Numbered from the stretch's first letter, positions 23,687 to 33,295 are shown. The stretch: 64,000 nucleotides of DNA from SHZI01 sp963802215 (GCA_963802215.1 CAWDHQ010000002.1:1240001-1304000), one strand, 5' to 3'. The notes: generated from the sequence alone by a model not told the origin. Made by a program: numbers and translations.

Positions 23687-26644
23687 TCAGGTGAATTTTC
23701 GGGCCAGGTGCCGCAAAAATGCCGCCGGGTCGAGCCCGCGCCCCGTCGCCCGGTGGACTATTTCCTCCGCATCCAGCTGGCAGCCCCACCGGTAAACGTT
23801 CGCCGCGAGCCAGTCCCTGAGCGGCTGGAGTCTGCCGCCCGCGAGCTCCCCATCGAGATCCGCACGGGCGGCGTAGGTCTCGGCGAGCTGGGCGGCGTAG
23901 AGGTTGCCGATCGTGTACGTGGGGAAGTAACCGAGGGACGCACCGGCCCAGTGCACGTCCTGGAGGCAGCCGTCGACCACGTTGGCGGGAACGATGCCCA
24001 GCCACTTGCGGCTGCTCTCGTTCCAGGCGGCAGGCAGGTCGCCGACGGGGAGTTCGCCGGAGAGCAGGGCCGTCTCCAGCTCGTAGCGCATCAGGATGTG
24101 CAGGTTATAGGTGACCTCGTCGGCTTCGGCCCGGATCAGCGTGGGTTGCACGACGTTGACCGTGCGCAGGAATCCCGCCACATCCACGTCCTGCAGCGCG
24201 GAGGGTGAGCGGGACCGGAGCCGGGGCAGATAGTGCGACCAGAACGCGGCGCTGCGGCCCACGTGATTCTCCCAGAGCCGGGCCTGGGACTCGTGGAGGC
24301 CGGTGCTCGGCGCCTCGGCCAGCAACGTGTCGTGCAGTGCCGCCGGGAAGCCCTGGTCGTAGAGCGCGTGACCGCCCTCGTGCAGCGCTGCGAAGATCGC
24401 CGACAGCAAATTTTCCGGCTGGAAGCGCAGCGTGAGCCGCACGTCGTCCTCGCCGATCATGGTGGTGAAGGGATGCGTGGAGCGGTCGGCGCGGCCCCGG
24501 GCAAGCGAGAAGCCCATGTCGGCCAGCAGTTCGCGGCAGAACGCCTCCTGCTCCCGTGCCGGAAGCGCGGCTGACGGTCCCGGCCCCGCCGGCCGGGTGC
24601 GCTCGGCCAGCACCGGGACCATGTCCCGCAGGCGCTCGCCCAGGCCGCGGAGCAGCGGGTCGAGGCGCGCCTTCGTCATGCCGGGTTCGTACTCGTCCAG
24701 CAGCCCGTCGTACAGGTCGCCACCCCGCTGCAGGGCCTGCGCGCGCTCCCGGATGAGCTTCAGGAGCGCAGCGAACGGACCGGCGAACGGGCCGAAGTCG
24801 ACGGCGGCGCGGGCCTCTTCCCAGGCCGCCAGGGCGAGCGACCGGGCTTCCGCGAGCGCTCCCACCAGGTCATGGGGCACGGCCAGTTCGATGTGCCGGG
24901 TGCGCCGGAGCTCTGCGAGCTCCGCCTGGCGCAGCGGGTCGTCGCGGGTCAGGTCGCTGACCTCCTCGATGAGATCCCCCAGCGCGTCGTCGACCAGCAG
25001 GTCGTGGGCGATCGTCTCGACGGTGCCCATCTGCTGGCCCCGCCGCTCGTGGCTGCCGGGCGGGAGGTAGGTTTCCTCGTCCCAGTCCATGAGGGCCACC
25101 ACCGCGTCCAGGTCACGGAGTTCACGGATCCTGTCCGTGAGGCGCTTCTCGGCGACGTCCCGCGGGATGGCTGCGCGGATCGGCGCCCGGAGATCGTCGG
25201 GTGGATAGCCGATGAGCACCGGGGCGAGCCCGCCGTGCTGGGCCACGTTGACCACCTGTTTCTGGGAGACGCGGCAGAGCATCGCCAGCCCGTGGTCGGT
25301 CGGCGCAAAGCCCAGCACGGAGTAGAACGGCTCGTAGTGCACGCGGCCATCGGTGTCGACCACCGGAAACTCCTGCACCGGCAGGTTGGCGACGGCCTGC
25401 ACGACCCAGGACTGGTGCGGATCGTCCTGCAGGCGGAGCGCCTCCGCGATGAGTTCCTCCCATTCGTCCTGGAGCGTGAGGGCACCCACATGCACACCTT
25501 CTCCGCCGTAGCCCCGGTTCGGCTTCAGCACGAGTTGCTCACGGAACTCCCGCGCGAACTTCGCGAGATCGCCCCGACCGTGCGGGAGTGACGTGGTGCG
25601 GCTGGAAAGGATCCGGGTCCAGAGGATGTGCCGCTGGAACAGCAGGCGCTCCCGGTTGCTGAAGTGCCGGCGAACGAGCTTGTCGTCGGTGAGCAGTTCC
25701 CAGCAGCTCTTGTGGTCGAAGTCGCCGCCGGCCGACGACACCATCCGGTTCTGGCGGAAGAGGGCGCGCATCGCCTCGAGGGGGGCGCCCTGCTCGGCCT
25801 CCAGCTCGAGGAGGTCGCGCATCTCGTAGTCCCGGTAGGCCACGTCGATGCAGGTGTCCTGGTACCAGACTTCCTCCCCGTCGAGGCGCAGCTCGGTGGG
25901 ATCGGCGTGGACCACCGTCACGCCATGCCGTTCGCGGAAGTAGCGCGCCATGGCGGACTGCTCGTTGGGCCCGTCCGTTTCATATTTCGGCTCGACGAGG
26001 CAGATGTTGCGGCCGGCGCGGCCGACCGCCCGGGCGTGGTCCAGCAGCACCTGGAGGAAGAGGTCGCGCTGGTCCCGCGGCTGGTCGATCGTAAGGCCGG
26101 GATCGTGTGCAATGATCGTGGGGACGATGTCACGGACCACCAGCGAGTCCGCCAGCGGCCCGAGCTGGATGCCGCCGACGCCGGACAGGTTGGGCTCCAG
26201 GAACTGCAGCGAGTCCTGCCAGCGCGCGCCCGTGAAGTCACAGACGGCGTCCAGCCGGCCGTAGAGCGCGTTCTGGCCGCCTTCGAGCGCCGTCCAGCAG
26301 TCCCGCAGCCATTCCTCCTCGTCGGCCGCGAGCGGGAGGATGGCCCGCACGTCGGGGTCGCTGAAGTACAGTTCCGGCAGCCGCTTCAGCGCGTCGACGA
26401 TGACGGTGCAGACGTTGTGCAGGTAGGCCACCTGCTCGGGCATGACGAGTAGTGGCCGCAGCATGATGCGCACCGGCTCGATCTCGCCGGCGCGCTCGTA
26501 GACCACGCCGTTGAGGCGGGCGTCATCGGCCAGGCGGCGGGACAGCCAGTGGAGCGTGGCATCCGGAATGTGGTTGACCGCGCGCCGCACCCGGGCATCC
26601 AGCGCCGCGCCGGCCAGTCCCAGCTCTTCCGCAGGACTCAGCAT
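23687..26644 (-). CDS. Fusion of an ATP-grasp-like ligase domain with an M32 metallocarboxypeptidase
   Basis: A 985-residue protein. Residues 1 to about 470 resemble a circularly permuted ATP-grasp enzyme: CLVEPKYETDGPNEQ, SSAGGDFDHKSCWELLTDDK, and the glycine-rich VLKPNRGYGGEGVHVG. From about residue 480 a complete M32 (Taq-type) carboxypeptidase follows: WDEETYLPPGS, HPFTT, DVRLTLRF, the zinc motif HEGGH in ALHEGGHALYDQG, ESQARLWENH and DEVTYNLHILMRYELE. M32 enzymes are normally about 500 residues and stand alone. The fusion pairs a peptide-ligase-like fold with a peptidase. The ATG lies only 5 bases from a 43-base-arm hairpin and lacks a clear ribosome site. Confidence 0.88.
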   Translation of the reverse strand: MLSPAEELGLAGAALDARVRRAVNHIPDATLHWLSRRLADDARLNGVVYERAGEIEPVRIMLRPLLVMPEQVAYLHNVCTVIVDALKRLPELYFSDPDVRAILPLAADEEEWLRDCWTALEGGQNALYGRLDAVCDFTGARWQDSLQFLEPNLSGVGGIQLGPLADSLVVRDIVPTIIAHDPGLTIDQPRDQRDLFLQVLLDHARAVGRAGRNICLVEPKYETDGPNEQSAMARYFRERHGVTVVHADPTELRLDGEEVWYQDTCIDVAYRDYEMRDLLELEAEQGAPLEAMRALFRQNRMVSSAGGDFDHKSCWELLTDDKLVRRHFSNRERLLFQRHILWTRILSSRTTSLPHGRGDLAKFAREFREQLVLKPNRGYGGEGVHVGALTLQDEWEELIAEALRLQDDPHQSWVVQAVANLPVQEFPVVDTDGRVHYEPFYSVLGFAPTDHGLAMLCRVSQKQVVNVAQHGGLAPVLIGYPPDDLRAPIRAAIPRDVAEKRLTDRIRELRDLDAVVALMDWDEETYLPPGSHERRGQQMGTVETIAHDLLVDDALGDLIEEVSDLTRDDPLRQAELAELRRTRHIELAVPHDLVGALAEARSLALAAWEEARAAVDFGPFAGPFAALLKLIRERAQALQRGGDLYDGLLDEYEPGMTKARLDPLLRGLGERLRDMVPVLAERTRPAGPGPSAALPAREQEAFCRELLADMGFSLARGRADRSTHPFTTMIGEDDVRLTLRFQPENLLSAIFAALHEGGHALYDQGFPAALHDTLLAEAPSTGLHESQARLWENHVGRSAAFWSHYLPRLRSRSPSALQDVDVAGFLRTVNVVQPTLIRAEADEVTYNLHILMRYELETALLSGELPVGDLPAAWNESSRKWLGIVPANVVDGCLQDVHWAGASLGYFPTYTIGNLYAAQLAETYAARADLDGELAGGRLQPLRDWLAANVYRWGCQLDAEEIVHRATGRGLDPAAFLRHLARKFT

Positions 26645-26649
26645 GGTGT

Positions 26650-26738
26650 AAAGGTACCGGACACTTAGTTATTGGCTTTGCTTAGTTGTTGGCGGCCAAT
26701 AACTAAGCAAAGCCAATAACTAAGTGTCCGGTACCTTT
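26650..26738. repeat. Very long inverted repeat (43-base arms, 3-base loop) between ilvB and the fusion gene
   Basis: The left arm 26650-26692 and right arm 26696-26738 are complementary with a single mismatch around the loop CGG; the arm begins AAAGGTACCGGACACTTAG. The repeat abuts the ilvB stop and the start of the downstream gene, so it fills the whole spacer. Such elements resemble REP/RAYT-mobilised palindromes (inference). It could terminate ilvB transcription or hide the next ribosome site. Confidence 0.85.
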
Positions 26739-28592
26739 TCAGAACATGGAGCTGCTGCCGGGTGGGCTGGAACCCGGGTTGGGCGTGCGGCTCGGGATGA
26801 AGTCGCCCGTGATCATCTGGTCGTAGGCCATGCCGGGGCCGATCATGGGGTACACACAGGCCTCCGGGTCAATGATGACTTCGAGGAACGCCGGACCCTT
26901 GAACGCGATGAATTCCCGGACGACCCGGGGCACGTCAGCCTTCCGGTCGAGGCGCATCGCGTAGTCGAAGCCGTCGGCCTGGGCTGCCTTGACGAAGTCC
27001 TTCCGGTAGAGCGACTTGTCGGTCGCGGACAGGCGCCCCTGGTAATAGAGCTTCTGCCACTGCTTCACCATGCCGTCGCCGAAGTTGTTCAGCACGACCA
27101 CCTTGATCGGCAGCCGGTAGGTCGTCACGGTCTCGAGCTCGCCCAGATTCATGCGGATGCTGGCGTCACCATCGACGTCGATGACCAGCCTGTCCGGGTG
27201 CGCGAACTGCGCGCCGATGGCCGCCGGCAGGCCGAAGCCCATGGTGCCCATGCTGCCCGACGTCAGCCACAGGCGCGGCTGGCGGAAGTCGAAATACTGC
27301 GCCGACCACATCTGGTGCTGGCCCACGCCCGTCGTGATGATCGCCTCGCCCTTCGTGAGCCGGTTGATCTCCTCGATCACGTAGTTCGGCTGGATCAGGG
27401 GACTCGCCCGGTCGTAGTTCATGGCGTAGGTCTTCTTCAGCACAGCCAGTTCCCGGTGCCACTCGCCGAAGTCGGTGCTGATCTTGTGCCGGTCGGCCCA
27501 GGCGACGAGCTGGCGCAGGTCCCGGTCGAGCACGCCCACGTTGTGCCACTGCACGGCCTTGACCTTGCCGATCTCGCAGGGGTCCACGTCGAAGTGGGCG
27601 ATCTTCTTCGCCTTGGGCGCGAACTTCTCCGGAATGGCAGCCACCCGGTCGTCGAACCGCGAACCGACGGCGATCAGGAAGTCGCAGTCCTCCACGGCGT
27701 AGTTTGCCGCCGGCGTGCCGTGCATGCCGAGCATCTGCAGGGAGAGGGCCTCGGTCGTGTCGCAGGCCCCGATGCCCATGAGCGTCGTCGTGACCGGAAT
27801 GCCGAAGCGCGCCGCAAAGCGCCGCAGCGCCTCGGACGCGTTGGCGCTGATGACGCCGCCGCCGGCGTAGATCAGCGGCCGACGGGACTCGCGGAGCATG
27901 TCGAAGAAGGACTTGGCCGAGGCCGCCGAGATCTCGCTGGCCACCAGCGCATCCACCCGCTGCCGGTAGGCGTCGATCGGAAGCAGGCCGGTACCCTGGA
28001 ACTCGCCCACCCAGTTCTGCACGTCCTTCGGGATGTCGATGACCACCGGTCCGGGGCGGCCGGTGGCCGCGATCTCGAAGGCCGTGCGGATCGTTGCCTC
28101 GAGCCGGTCCGGATCCGTGACCAGGAACACGTGCTTGGCGACCGAGCCCATGATGGCCGAGATCGGCGCCTCCTGGAACGCGTCCGTGCCGATGACGGCC
28201 GTCGGCACCTGGCCGCAGATGACCACGATGGGTACCGAGTCCGCCATGGAGTCCCGCACCGGGGTGACGGTGTTGGTGGCGCCGGGCCCGGAGGTGACCA
28301 TGCAGACGCCCACGCGGCCGCTGGCCCGGGCATAACCCGCCGCCATGAAGCCCGCGCCCTGCTCGTTGGCGGGGACGATGAGCGGGATCGGTGCGTTGCC
28401 GGCCTCGTCCCGGTGCTCGTCGTTGTAGCGGAACACGGCATCGTAGGTGGGCAGGATCGCGCCGCCGCTGTAGCCGAAGATCGTCTGCACGCCCTCGTCG
28501 ACGAGGACCTGCACGATCATCTCGGCGCCGGTCATGCGCTTGCCGGCAAGCGGGTGGGGGGGTGTTTCGACGGTCTGGGCGCGAGGTGTCAT
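26739..28592 (-). CDS. ilvB: Acetolactate synthase, large (catalytic) subunit
   Basis: Condenses pyruvate with pyruvate or 2-oxobutyrate in branched-chain amino-acid synthesis using ThDP, Mg2+ and FAD. The 617-residue protein is full length: FGYSGGAILP with the ThDP-activating region, PANEQGAGFMAAGYA containing the catalytic Glu, TSGPGATNTVTP, GRPGPVVIDIPKDVQ, and the ThDP/Mg motif DGDASIRMN...VLNNFGDGMV. It reads away from ilvN, whose start lies 92 bases off on the other strand; in most bacteria the two subunits are one operon. Confidence 0.94.
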   Translation of the reverse strand: MTPRAQTVETPPHPLAGKRMTGAEMIVQVLVDEGVQTIFGYSGGAILPTYDAVFRYNDEHRDEAGNAPIPLIVPANEQGAGFMAAGYARASGRVGVCMVTSGPGATNTVTPVRDSMADSVPIVVICGQVPTAVIGTDAFQEAPISAIMGSVAKHVFLVTDPDRLEATIRTAFEIAATGRPGPVVIDIPKDVQNWVGEFQGTGLLPIDAYRQRVDALVASEISAASAKSFFDMLRESRRPLIYAGGGVISANASEALRRFAARFGIPVTTTLMGIGACDTTEALSLQMLGMHGTPAANYAVEDCDFLIAVGSRFDDRVAAIPEKFAPKAKKIAHFDVDPCEIGKVKAVQWHNVGVLDRDLRQLVAWADRHKISTDFGEWHRELAVLKKTYAMNYDRASPLIQPNYVIEEINRLTKGEAIITTGVGQHQMWSAQYFDFRQPRLWLTSGSMGTMGFGLPAAIGAQFAHPDRLVIDVDGDASIRMNLGELETVTTYRLPIKVVVLNNFGDGMVKQWQKLYYQGRLSATDKSLYRKDFVKAAQADGFDYAMRLDRKADVPRVVREFIAFKGPAFLEVIIDPEACVYPMIGPGMAYDQMITGDFIPSRTPNPGSSPPGSSSMF

Positions 28593-28684
28593 AAATCCGG
28601 AATTGCAAGGCGATTTTCCCCGAGTTTCAACGAACTACTCCCGCATTGCAATAGAGTTTGAACTGGGCGAGTATTCCCGGTCCC

Positions 28685-29185
28685 ATGCGTCACATCATTT
28701 CCATCCTGTTGCAGAACGAGGCCGGCGCCCTGGCCCGGGTCGCGTCCCTGTTTGCCACCCGGGGCTACAACATCGAGTCCCTGAGCGTGGCCCCGACCGA
28801 CGATCCCCAGGTGTCCCGGCTCACGCTGGTCACCATCGGGTCCGACCAGATCATCGGCCAGATCAACAAGCAGCTGCTGAAGCTCGTCGACGTGGTCAAT
28901 ACCGTGGACATGACCCTCGGCGACCACATCGAGCGGGAGCTGCTCCTGCTCAAGCTGAAGGTCCACGACGATGGCCTCGAGCGCATCCGGGACCTGGCGA
29001 AGCAGGAGGGCGCCCGGGTCCTGGACGACTCGGAGCAGAGCTACACCCTGGAGCTTACGGGCGCCGCCAACCGGCTCGACACCTTCATCAACCGGGCGGC
29101 CAGCCACGCCGACATCCTCGCCGTGGTGCGCAGCGGGCCCCTCGCGGTGGCGCGGGGCGTGCCGGTGCTCGCCGCCACCACCTGA
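28685..29185 (+). CDS. ilvN: Acetolactate synthase, small regulatory subunit
   Basis: The 166-residue ACT-domain subunit that activates IlvB and gives valine feedback sensitivity. It has the canonical N-terminus MRHIISILLQNEAGALARVA, the RGYNIESLSV motif of the ACT valine site, and the C-terminal ALS_ss_C domain (RSGPLAVARG). ATG 28685 is chosen because it gives the standard start; an in-frame TTG at 28658 would add nine residues. It is divergent from ilvB and followed 11 bases later by proB. Confidence 0.94.
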   Translation: MRHIISILLQNEAGALARVASLFATRGYNIESLSVAPTDDPQVSRLTLVTIGSDQIIGQINKQLLKLVDVVNTVDMTLGDHIERELLLLKLKVHDDGLERIRDLAKQEGARVLDDSEQSYTLELTGAANRLDTFINRAASHADILAVVRSGPLAVARGVPVLAATT

Positions 29186-29196
29186 TACCGTCGTCC

Positions 29197-30315
29197 ATGT
29201 CCACACTGCAGGGCGCCAGCCGGCTGGTCCTCAAGATCGGTTCATCGCTGCTCGTGGACAAGGCCACGGGCAAGCTGAACCGCGCCTGGCTCGAGTCCAT
29301 CGCCGACGAGCTCGCCCGGCTGCAGCAGAGGGGTCAGCAGGTGCTGGTGGTGTCCTCCGGCGCCATCGCGCTCGGCCGTCCCTACCTGGGCCTGGCCCGG
29401 GACCAGCGCCGGCTCGAGGACGCCCAGGCTGCCGCGGCCGCGGGCCAGATCCTGCTGGCCCACGCCTACCAGGACCTGCTGGAGGCCCGGGGCATCCGCA
29501 TCGCCCAGGTGCTCCTCACCCTCGACGACACCGAGAGCCGGCGCCGCTACCTGAACGCGCGCGGCACGCTTGAGACCCTGCTGCGCCTCAACGTCATCCC
29601 CGTGATCAACGAGAACGACACGGTGGCGACCCAGGAGATCCGCTACGGCGACAACGACCGCCTGGGCGCCCGGGTGGCCGAGATGACGAGTTCCGACGTG
29701 CTGGTGCTGCTCTCCGACGTGGACGGGCTCTACGACGGCGATCCCACCCTGAACCCGTCGGCCCGCCTGATCCCCGAGGTGCGCGAGCTCACGCCGGAGA
29801 TCGAGGCGCTGGCCGGCGCGTCCGCCACCGAGTTCGGCTCCGGCGGCATGGTCACCAAGCTGGTCGCCGCCCGCATCTGCATGAACGCCGGCTGTGCCAC
29901 GGTGATCGCCAGCGGCAAGCGCCTGTACCCGCTGAAGGCCATCGAGGAGGGCGCGAACTGCACCTGGTTCCTGCCCGGGCGCACGCCCCGGCAGGCCCGC
30001 AAGCAGTGGATCGCGGGCACGCTGGTGCCCCGCGGCACGGTGACGGTGGACGAGGGCGCCGAGCAGGCCCTGCGCACCGGCTCCAGCCTGCTGCCGGTGG
30101 GCATCGTGGAGATCGTCGGGGACTTCCAGCCCGGTGACGCCGTGACGATCCGCAGCCGGGCGGGCCGGGACCTGGGCCGGGGGCTGGTGGCTTATTCCAG
30201 CGAGGAGGCCCGCCGCATCCGGGGCCGCCGCAGTGACGAGCTGCCGGCGCTGCTCGGGTACAGTGGCCGGGATGAACTGATCCACCGGGACAATCTCGCG
30301 CTGCTGGACGCCTGA
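29197..30315 (+). CDS. proB: Glutamate 5-kinase
   Basis: First step of proline synthesis, phosphorylating glutamate. The 372-residue protein has an amino-acid kinase domain (LVLKIGSSLL, VSSGAIALG, NENDTVA, LSDVDGLYDGDP, GSGGMVTKLVAA) and a C-terminal PUA domain (from about residue 275, RGTVTVDEGAEQAL...). It ends two bases before proA, forming a proBA operon probably co-transcribed with ilvN. Confidence 0.95.
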   Translation: MSTLQGASRLVLKIGSSLLVDKATGKLNRAWLESIADELARLQQRGQQVLVVSSGAIALGRPYLGLARDQRRLEDAQAAAAAGQILLAHAYQDLLEARGIRIAQVLLTLDDTESRRRYLNARGTLETLLRLNVIPVINENDTVATQEIRYGDNDRLGARVAEMTSSDVLVLLSDVDGLYDGDPTLNPSARLIPEVRELTPEIEALAGASATEFGSGGMVTKLVAARICMNAGCATVIASGKRLYPLKAIEEGANCTWFLPGRTPRQARKQWIAGTLVPRGTVTVDEGAEQALRTGSSLLPVGIVEIVGDFQPGDAVTIRSRAGRDLGRGLVAYSSEEARRIRGRRSDELPALLGYSGRDELIHRDNLALLDA

Positions 30316-30317
30316 CC

Positions 30318-31622
30318 ATGAACGCGACGCCAACTCCTGCCACACCCGACGTGCGGACGGCCGACCAGATCGCTGAAGTCATGACGCGCCTGGGCCGGCA
30401 GGCCCGGGAGGCTGCCCGGGATCTCGCCCGCGTGACACCGGAGCAGAAAGTCCGCGCACTGCAGGCGGCCGCCGCGGCCATCCGCGCGCATCGGGACGAC
30501 ATCCTGGCCGCCAACGCGCGGGACATGGAGGCCGCAAGAGCGCGCCAGCTGTCCGGCGCCATGCTGGACCGGCTGCTGCTCGACGCGAAGCGGGTGGAGG
30601 CGATGGCGAAGGGCATCGAGGACGTGGCGGCGCTGCCCGACCCTGTCGGCGACGTCATCGCCGAGTGGACGAGGCCCAACGGGTTGCGGATCCAGCGAGT
30701 GCGGGTGCCCCTCGGCGTGATCGGCATCATCTACGAGAGCCGGCCCAACGTGACGGCGGATGCGGGTGCGCTGTGCCTGAAGTCCGGAAATGCGGTGATC
30801 CTGCGGGGCGGCTCCGAGAGCTTCCACTCCAGCACCGCGATCCACGCGGCGCTGGTCGCCGGCCTCAAGGCGGGCGGCCTGCCGGCAACGGCCATCCAGA
30901 TGGTGCCGACCGCCAGCCGGGACGCCGTGGGCTTCCTGCTCGGGAACATGCAGCAGTACGTGGACGTCATCGTGCCCCGGGGCGGCAAGAACCTGATTGC
31001 CCGGGTGCAGGCCGACGCACGGGTGCCGGTCATCGGCCATCTCGAGGGGTTGTGCCACGTGTACGTGCACCACTCGGCCGACATCGGCATGGCGCAGGAT
31101 GTCACGTTGAACGCGAAGATGCGGCGCACGGGCATCTGCGGCGCCGCCGAGACGCTGCTGATCGACCGGGACTGCCTCGCCACCCACTGGCGGCCGATCG
31201 CCGACGCGCTGGTCGCGGCCGGCTGCGAACTGCGCGGTGACGCGGAACTGTGCCGCCTCGATGCGCGGCTCACGCCGGCCACGGAGGAGGACTGGCGCAC
31301 CGAGTACCTGGACGCGATCCTCGCGTGCCACGTGGTGGCGGACGTGGACGAGGCGATCCGGCACATCACGACCTACGGGTCCGCCCACACGGAGTCCATC
31401 ATCGCCAGCGACCCGCAGCCGGTGGAGCGTTTCCTCCGCGACCTGGACAGCGCGATCGTCCTGCACAATGCCTCCACCCAGTTCGCCGACGGCGGCGAGT
31501 TCGGCATGGGCGCGGAGATCGGCATCGCCACCGGCCGGATCCACGCGCGGGGACCGGTCGGGGCGGAGCAGCTCACCAGCTACAAGTACGTCGTCCACGG
31601 CAGTGGCCAGACCCGCCCGTAG
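30318..31622 (+). CDS. proA: Gamma-glutamyl phosphate reductase
   Basis: Second step of proline synthesis: NADPH reduction of gamma-glutamyl phosphate to glutamate semialdehyde. The 434-residue ALDH-fold enzyme shows VPLGVIGIIYESRPNVT near residue 130, KSGNAVILRGGSES, VIVPRGGKNLI and the catalytic Cys in MRRTGICGAAETLL. It also has GAEIGIATGRIHARGPVG near the C-terminus. The TAG stop is the first triplet of a REP-like element. Confidence 0.96.
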   Translation: MNATPTPATPDVRTADQIAEVMTRLGRQAREAARDLARVTPEQKVRALQAAAAAIRAHRDDILAANARDMEAARARQLSGAMLDRLLLDAKRVEAMAKGIEDVAALPDPVGDVIAEWTRPNGLRIQRVRVPLGVIGIIYESRPNVTADAGALCLKSGNAVILRGGSESFHSSTAIHAALVAGLKAGGLPATAIQMVPTASRDAVGFLLGNMQQYVDVIVPRGGKNLIARVQADARVPVIGHLEGLCHVYVHHSADIGMAQDVTLNAKMRRTGICGAAETLLIDRDCLATHWRPIADALVAAGCELRGDAELCRLDARLTPATEEDWRTEYLDAILACHVVADVDEAIRHITTYGSAHTESIIASDPQPVERFLRDLDSAIVLHNASTQFADGGEFGMGAEIGIATGRIHARGPVGAEQLTSYKYVVHGSGQTRP

Positions 31623-31709
31623 GAGCGGCTTCAGCCGCGACCCCGGTTCCGCGGGAGACTCGCGGACTCGATTCCCGCGGAACCGGGGTCGCGGCTGAAG
31701 CCGCTCCTA
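31620..31709. repeat. Paired REP-like units forming a perfect 37-base-arm hairpin between proA and glpD
   Basis: Left arm 31620-31656 and right arm 31673-31709 are perfectly complementary, with a 16-base loop. Each outer end is the TAGGAGCGGCTTCAGCCGCG unit. The left TAG is the proA stop and the glpD start codon lies 2 bases beyond the right arm. Confidence 0.85.
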
Positions 31710-31711
31710 CG

Positions 31712-33295
31712 GTGCAGTTCGACCTGATCGTCGTCGGCGGCGGCATCAACGGCGCCGGCATCGCCCGGGACGCGGCGCTCCGCGGCCTCCGTACCTGCCT
31801 CCTCGAGCAGGGGGACCTCTGCAACAGCACCACCCGCTGGTCGAGCCGGCTGATCCACGGCGGCCTGCGCTACCTGGAGTTCGGCGAGCTCGGGCTGGTG
31901 CACGAGTCGCTTCAGGAGCGGGAAAACCTGCTGCGCAACGCGCCGCACCTGGTCCGGCCGCTGCCGCTGATGATCCCCGTCTACGAGGACGCGCGCCGGG
32001 GCATGAACACGGTGGACTTCGGCCTCTACGTGTACGACCTGCTGTCCATCGGCCGTTCCGTGCCGGGGCACCGGCGCCTGTCGAGGGACGAGGCGCTGGC
32101 GGAGATGCCCGGCCTCCGGGCCGATGGCCTGACTGGCGCCGTCGTCTACCATGACGCCCAGGTCACCTACGTGGAACGCCTCGTCGTGGAGAACGCGCTG
32201 GGTGCGGCGTCGGCCGGCGCGCGCATCGAGACCTACACGGCGGTCGAGAAGGTGCTGCTCGAGCGCAATCACGTGACCGGCGTCGAGGTGCGCAACACCC
32301 GCACTGGCGAGCAGTCGACGCGGCACGCGAAGGCCATCATCAACGCCGCCGGCCCCTGGGTGGACCGGATACTGGCTGCCGCCGGCCGGCCGCTGCCGCG
32401 ATTCCTGGGGCCAACCAAGGGCACCCACATCGTGGTCCCGCACGTTCCCGGGCTGACCACCACCGCCTGCTATGCCGAGGCCCGCTCCGACGGGCGTCCC
32501 TTCTTTATCCTGCCCTGGAACGGCCTGGTGCTGATCGGCACCACGGACAGCCGCTGCGACGACGAGCCGACGACGCTGAGGGCCACCGCCGCCGAGGTGG
32601 ACTACCTGCTGAACGAGACCCGCAACACCTTCCCGCATTGCGACCTCACCCGGGACGACGTGCTGTACACCTACTGCGGCGTGCGCCCGCTGCCCCGCCA
32701 GGGCCTGCGGGAAACCGGCGCCATCACCCGCCGCCACCTCATCCGCCACCACGGGCGCTCGGCCCGGGGCCTGACCTCGATCATCGGTGGCAAGATCACC
32801 ACCTACCGGCACCTGGCCGAGGAGGTGCTGGACCAGGTCGCGCCCCGCCTGCACGCCGGCGCCCGGTCCTGCACGACAGCGCGCGTGCCGCTGCCCGGCG
32901 GGGAGGCCGGGCGGGACGAGGTGCTGCGGGAACTCGCCGCCTTTGCCGCGGTGCCGGCCGGCAGCCACGAGCACCTGCACGCGGTGTACGGCAGCCGCGC
33001 TCTGCTGGTGGCAGCGCTGGCCGCCGCGTCGCCCGAACTTGCCCGGCCGCTGGTGCCCGGCAGCGGGGCCATCGGCGCGGAGGTGGTCTTTGCCGTTCGC
33101 GAGGAGTTTGCGGTCGGCCTGGGTGACATCCTGTTGCGCCGCTGCATGGCGGGCCTCGGTCCGGACCTCGGCCGGGCGGCACTGCCCGCGGCGCTCCGGA
33201 TCGCCGCCTCGCACCTGGGCTGGAGCGAGCCCTGGTGCCGGGCGGAGGAGGCCGCCTACCTTGCCGAGATCGCCGCGCTTGCCGCGCCAGACTGA
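31712..33295 (+). CDS. glpD: Glycerol-3-phosphate dehydrogenase (FAD-dependent)
   Basis: Oxidises sn-glycerol 3-phosphate to dihydroxyacetone phosphate at the membrane, passing electrons to quinone. The 527-residue protein opens with the FAD dinucleotide motif VVGGGINGAGIARDAALRG, followed by TTRWSSRLIHGGLRYLE, the conserved GPTKGTHIVVP and IGGKITTYRHLAEEV. The start is probably GTG 31712, two bases after a REP hairpin and without a clear ribosome site; no nearer Met exists in frame before the FAD motif. Confidence 0.93.
   Translation: MQFDLIVVGGGINGAGIARDAALRGLRTCLLEQGDLCNSTTRWSSRLIHGGLRYLEFGELGLVHESLQERENLLRNAPHLVRPLPLMIPVYEDARRGMNTVDFGLYVYDLLSIGRSVPGHRRLSRDEALAEMPGLRADGLTGAVVYHDAQVTYVERLVVENALGAASAGARIETYTAVEKVLLERNHVTGVEVRNTRTGEQSTRHAKAIINAAGPWVDRILAAAGRPLPRFLGPTKGTHIVVPHVPGLTTTACYAEARSDGRPFFILPWNGLVLIGTTDSRCDDEPTTLRATAAEVDYLLNETRNTFPHCDLTRDDVLYTYCGVRPLPRQGLRETGAITRRHLIRHHGRSARGLTSIIGGKITTYRHLAEEVLDQVAPRLHAGARSCTTARVPLPGGEAGRDEVLRELAAFAAVPAGSHEHLHAVYGSRALLVAALAAASPELARPLVPGSGAIGAEVVFAVREEFAVGLGDILLRRCMAGLGPDLGRAALPAALRIAASHLGWSEPWCRAEEAAYLAEIAALAAPD

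Noticed and set aside
23687..26644. Treating the ATP-grasp-like and M32 parts as two genes
   Set aside because: One continuous frame without internal stop, start site or spacer.
31631..33214. Minus-strand open frame covering glpD
   Set aside because: glpD motifs are unambiguous on the plus strand.
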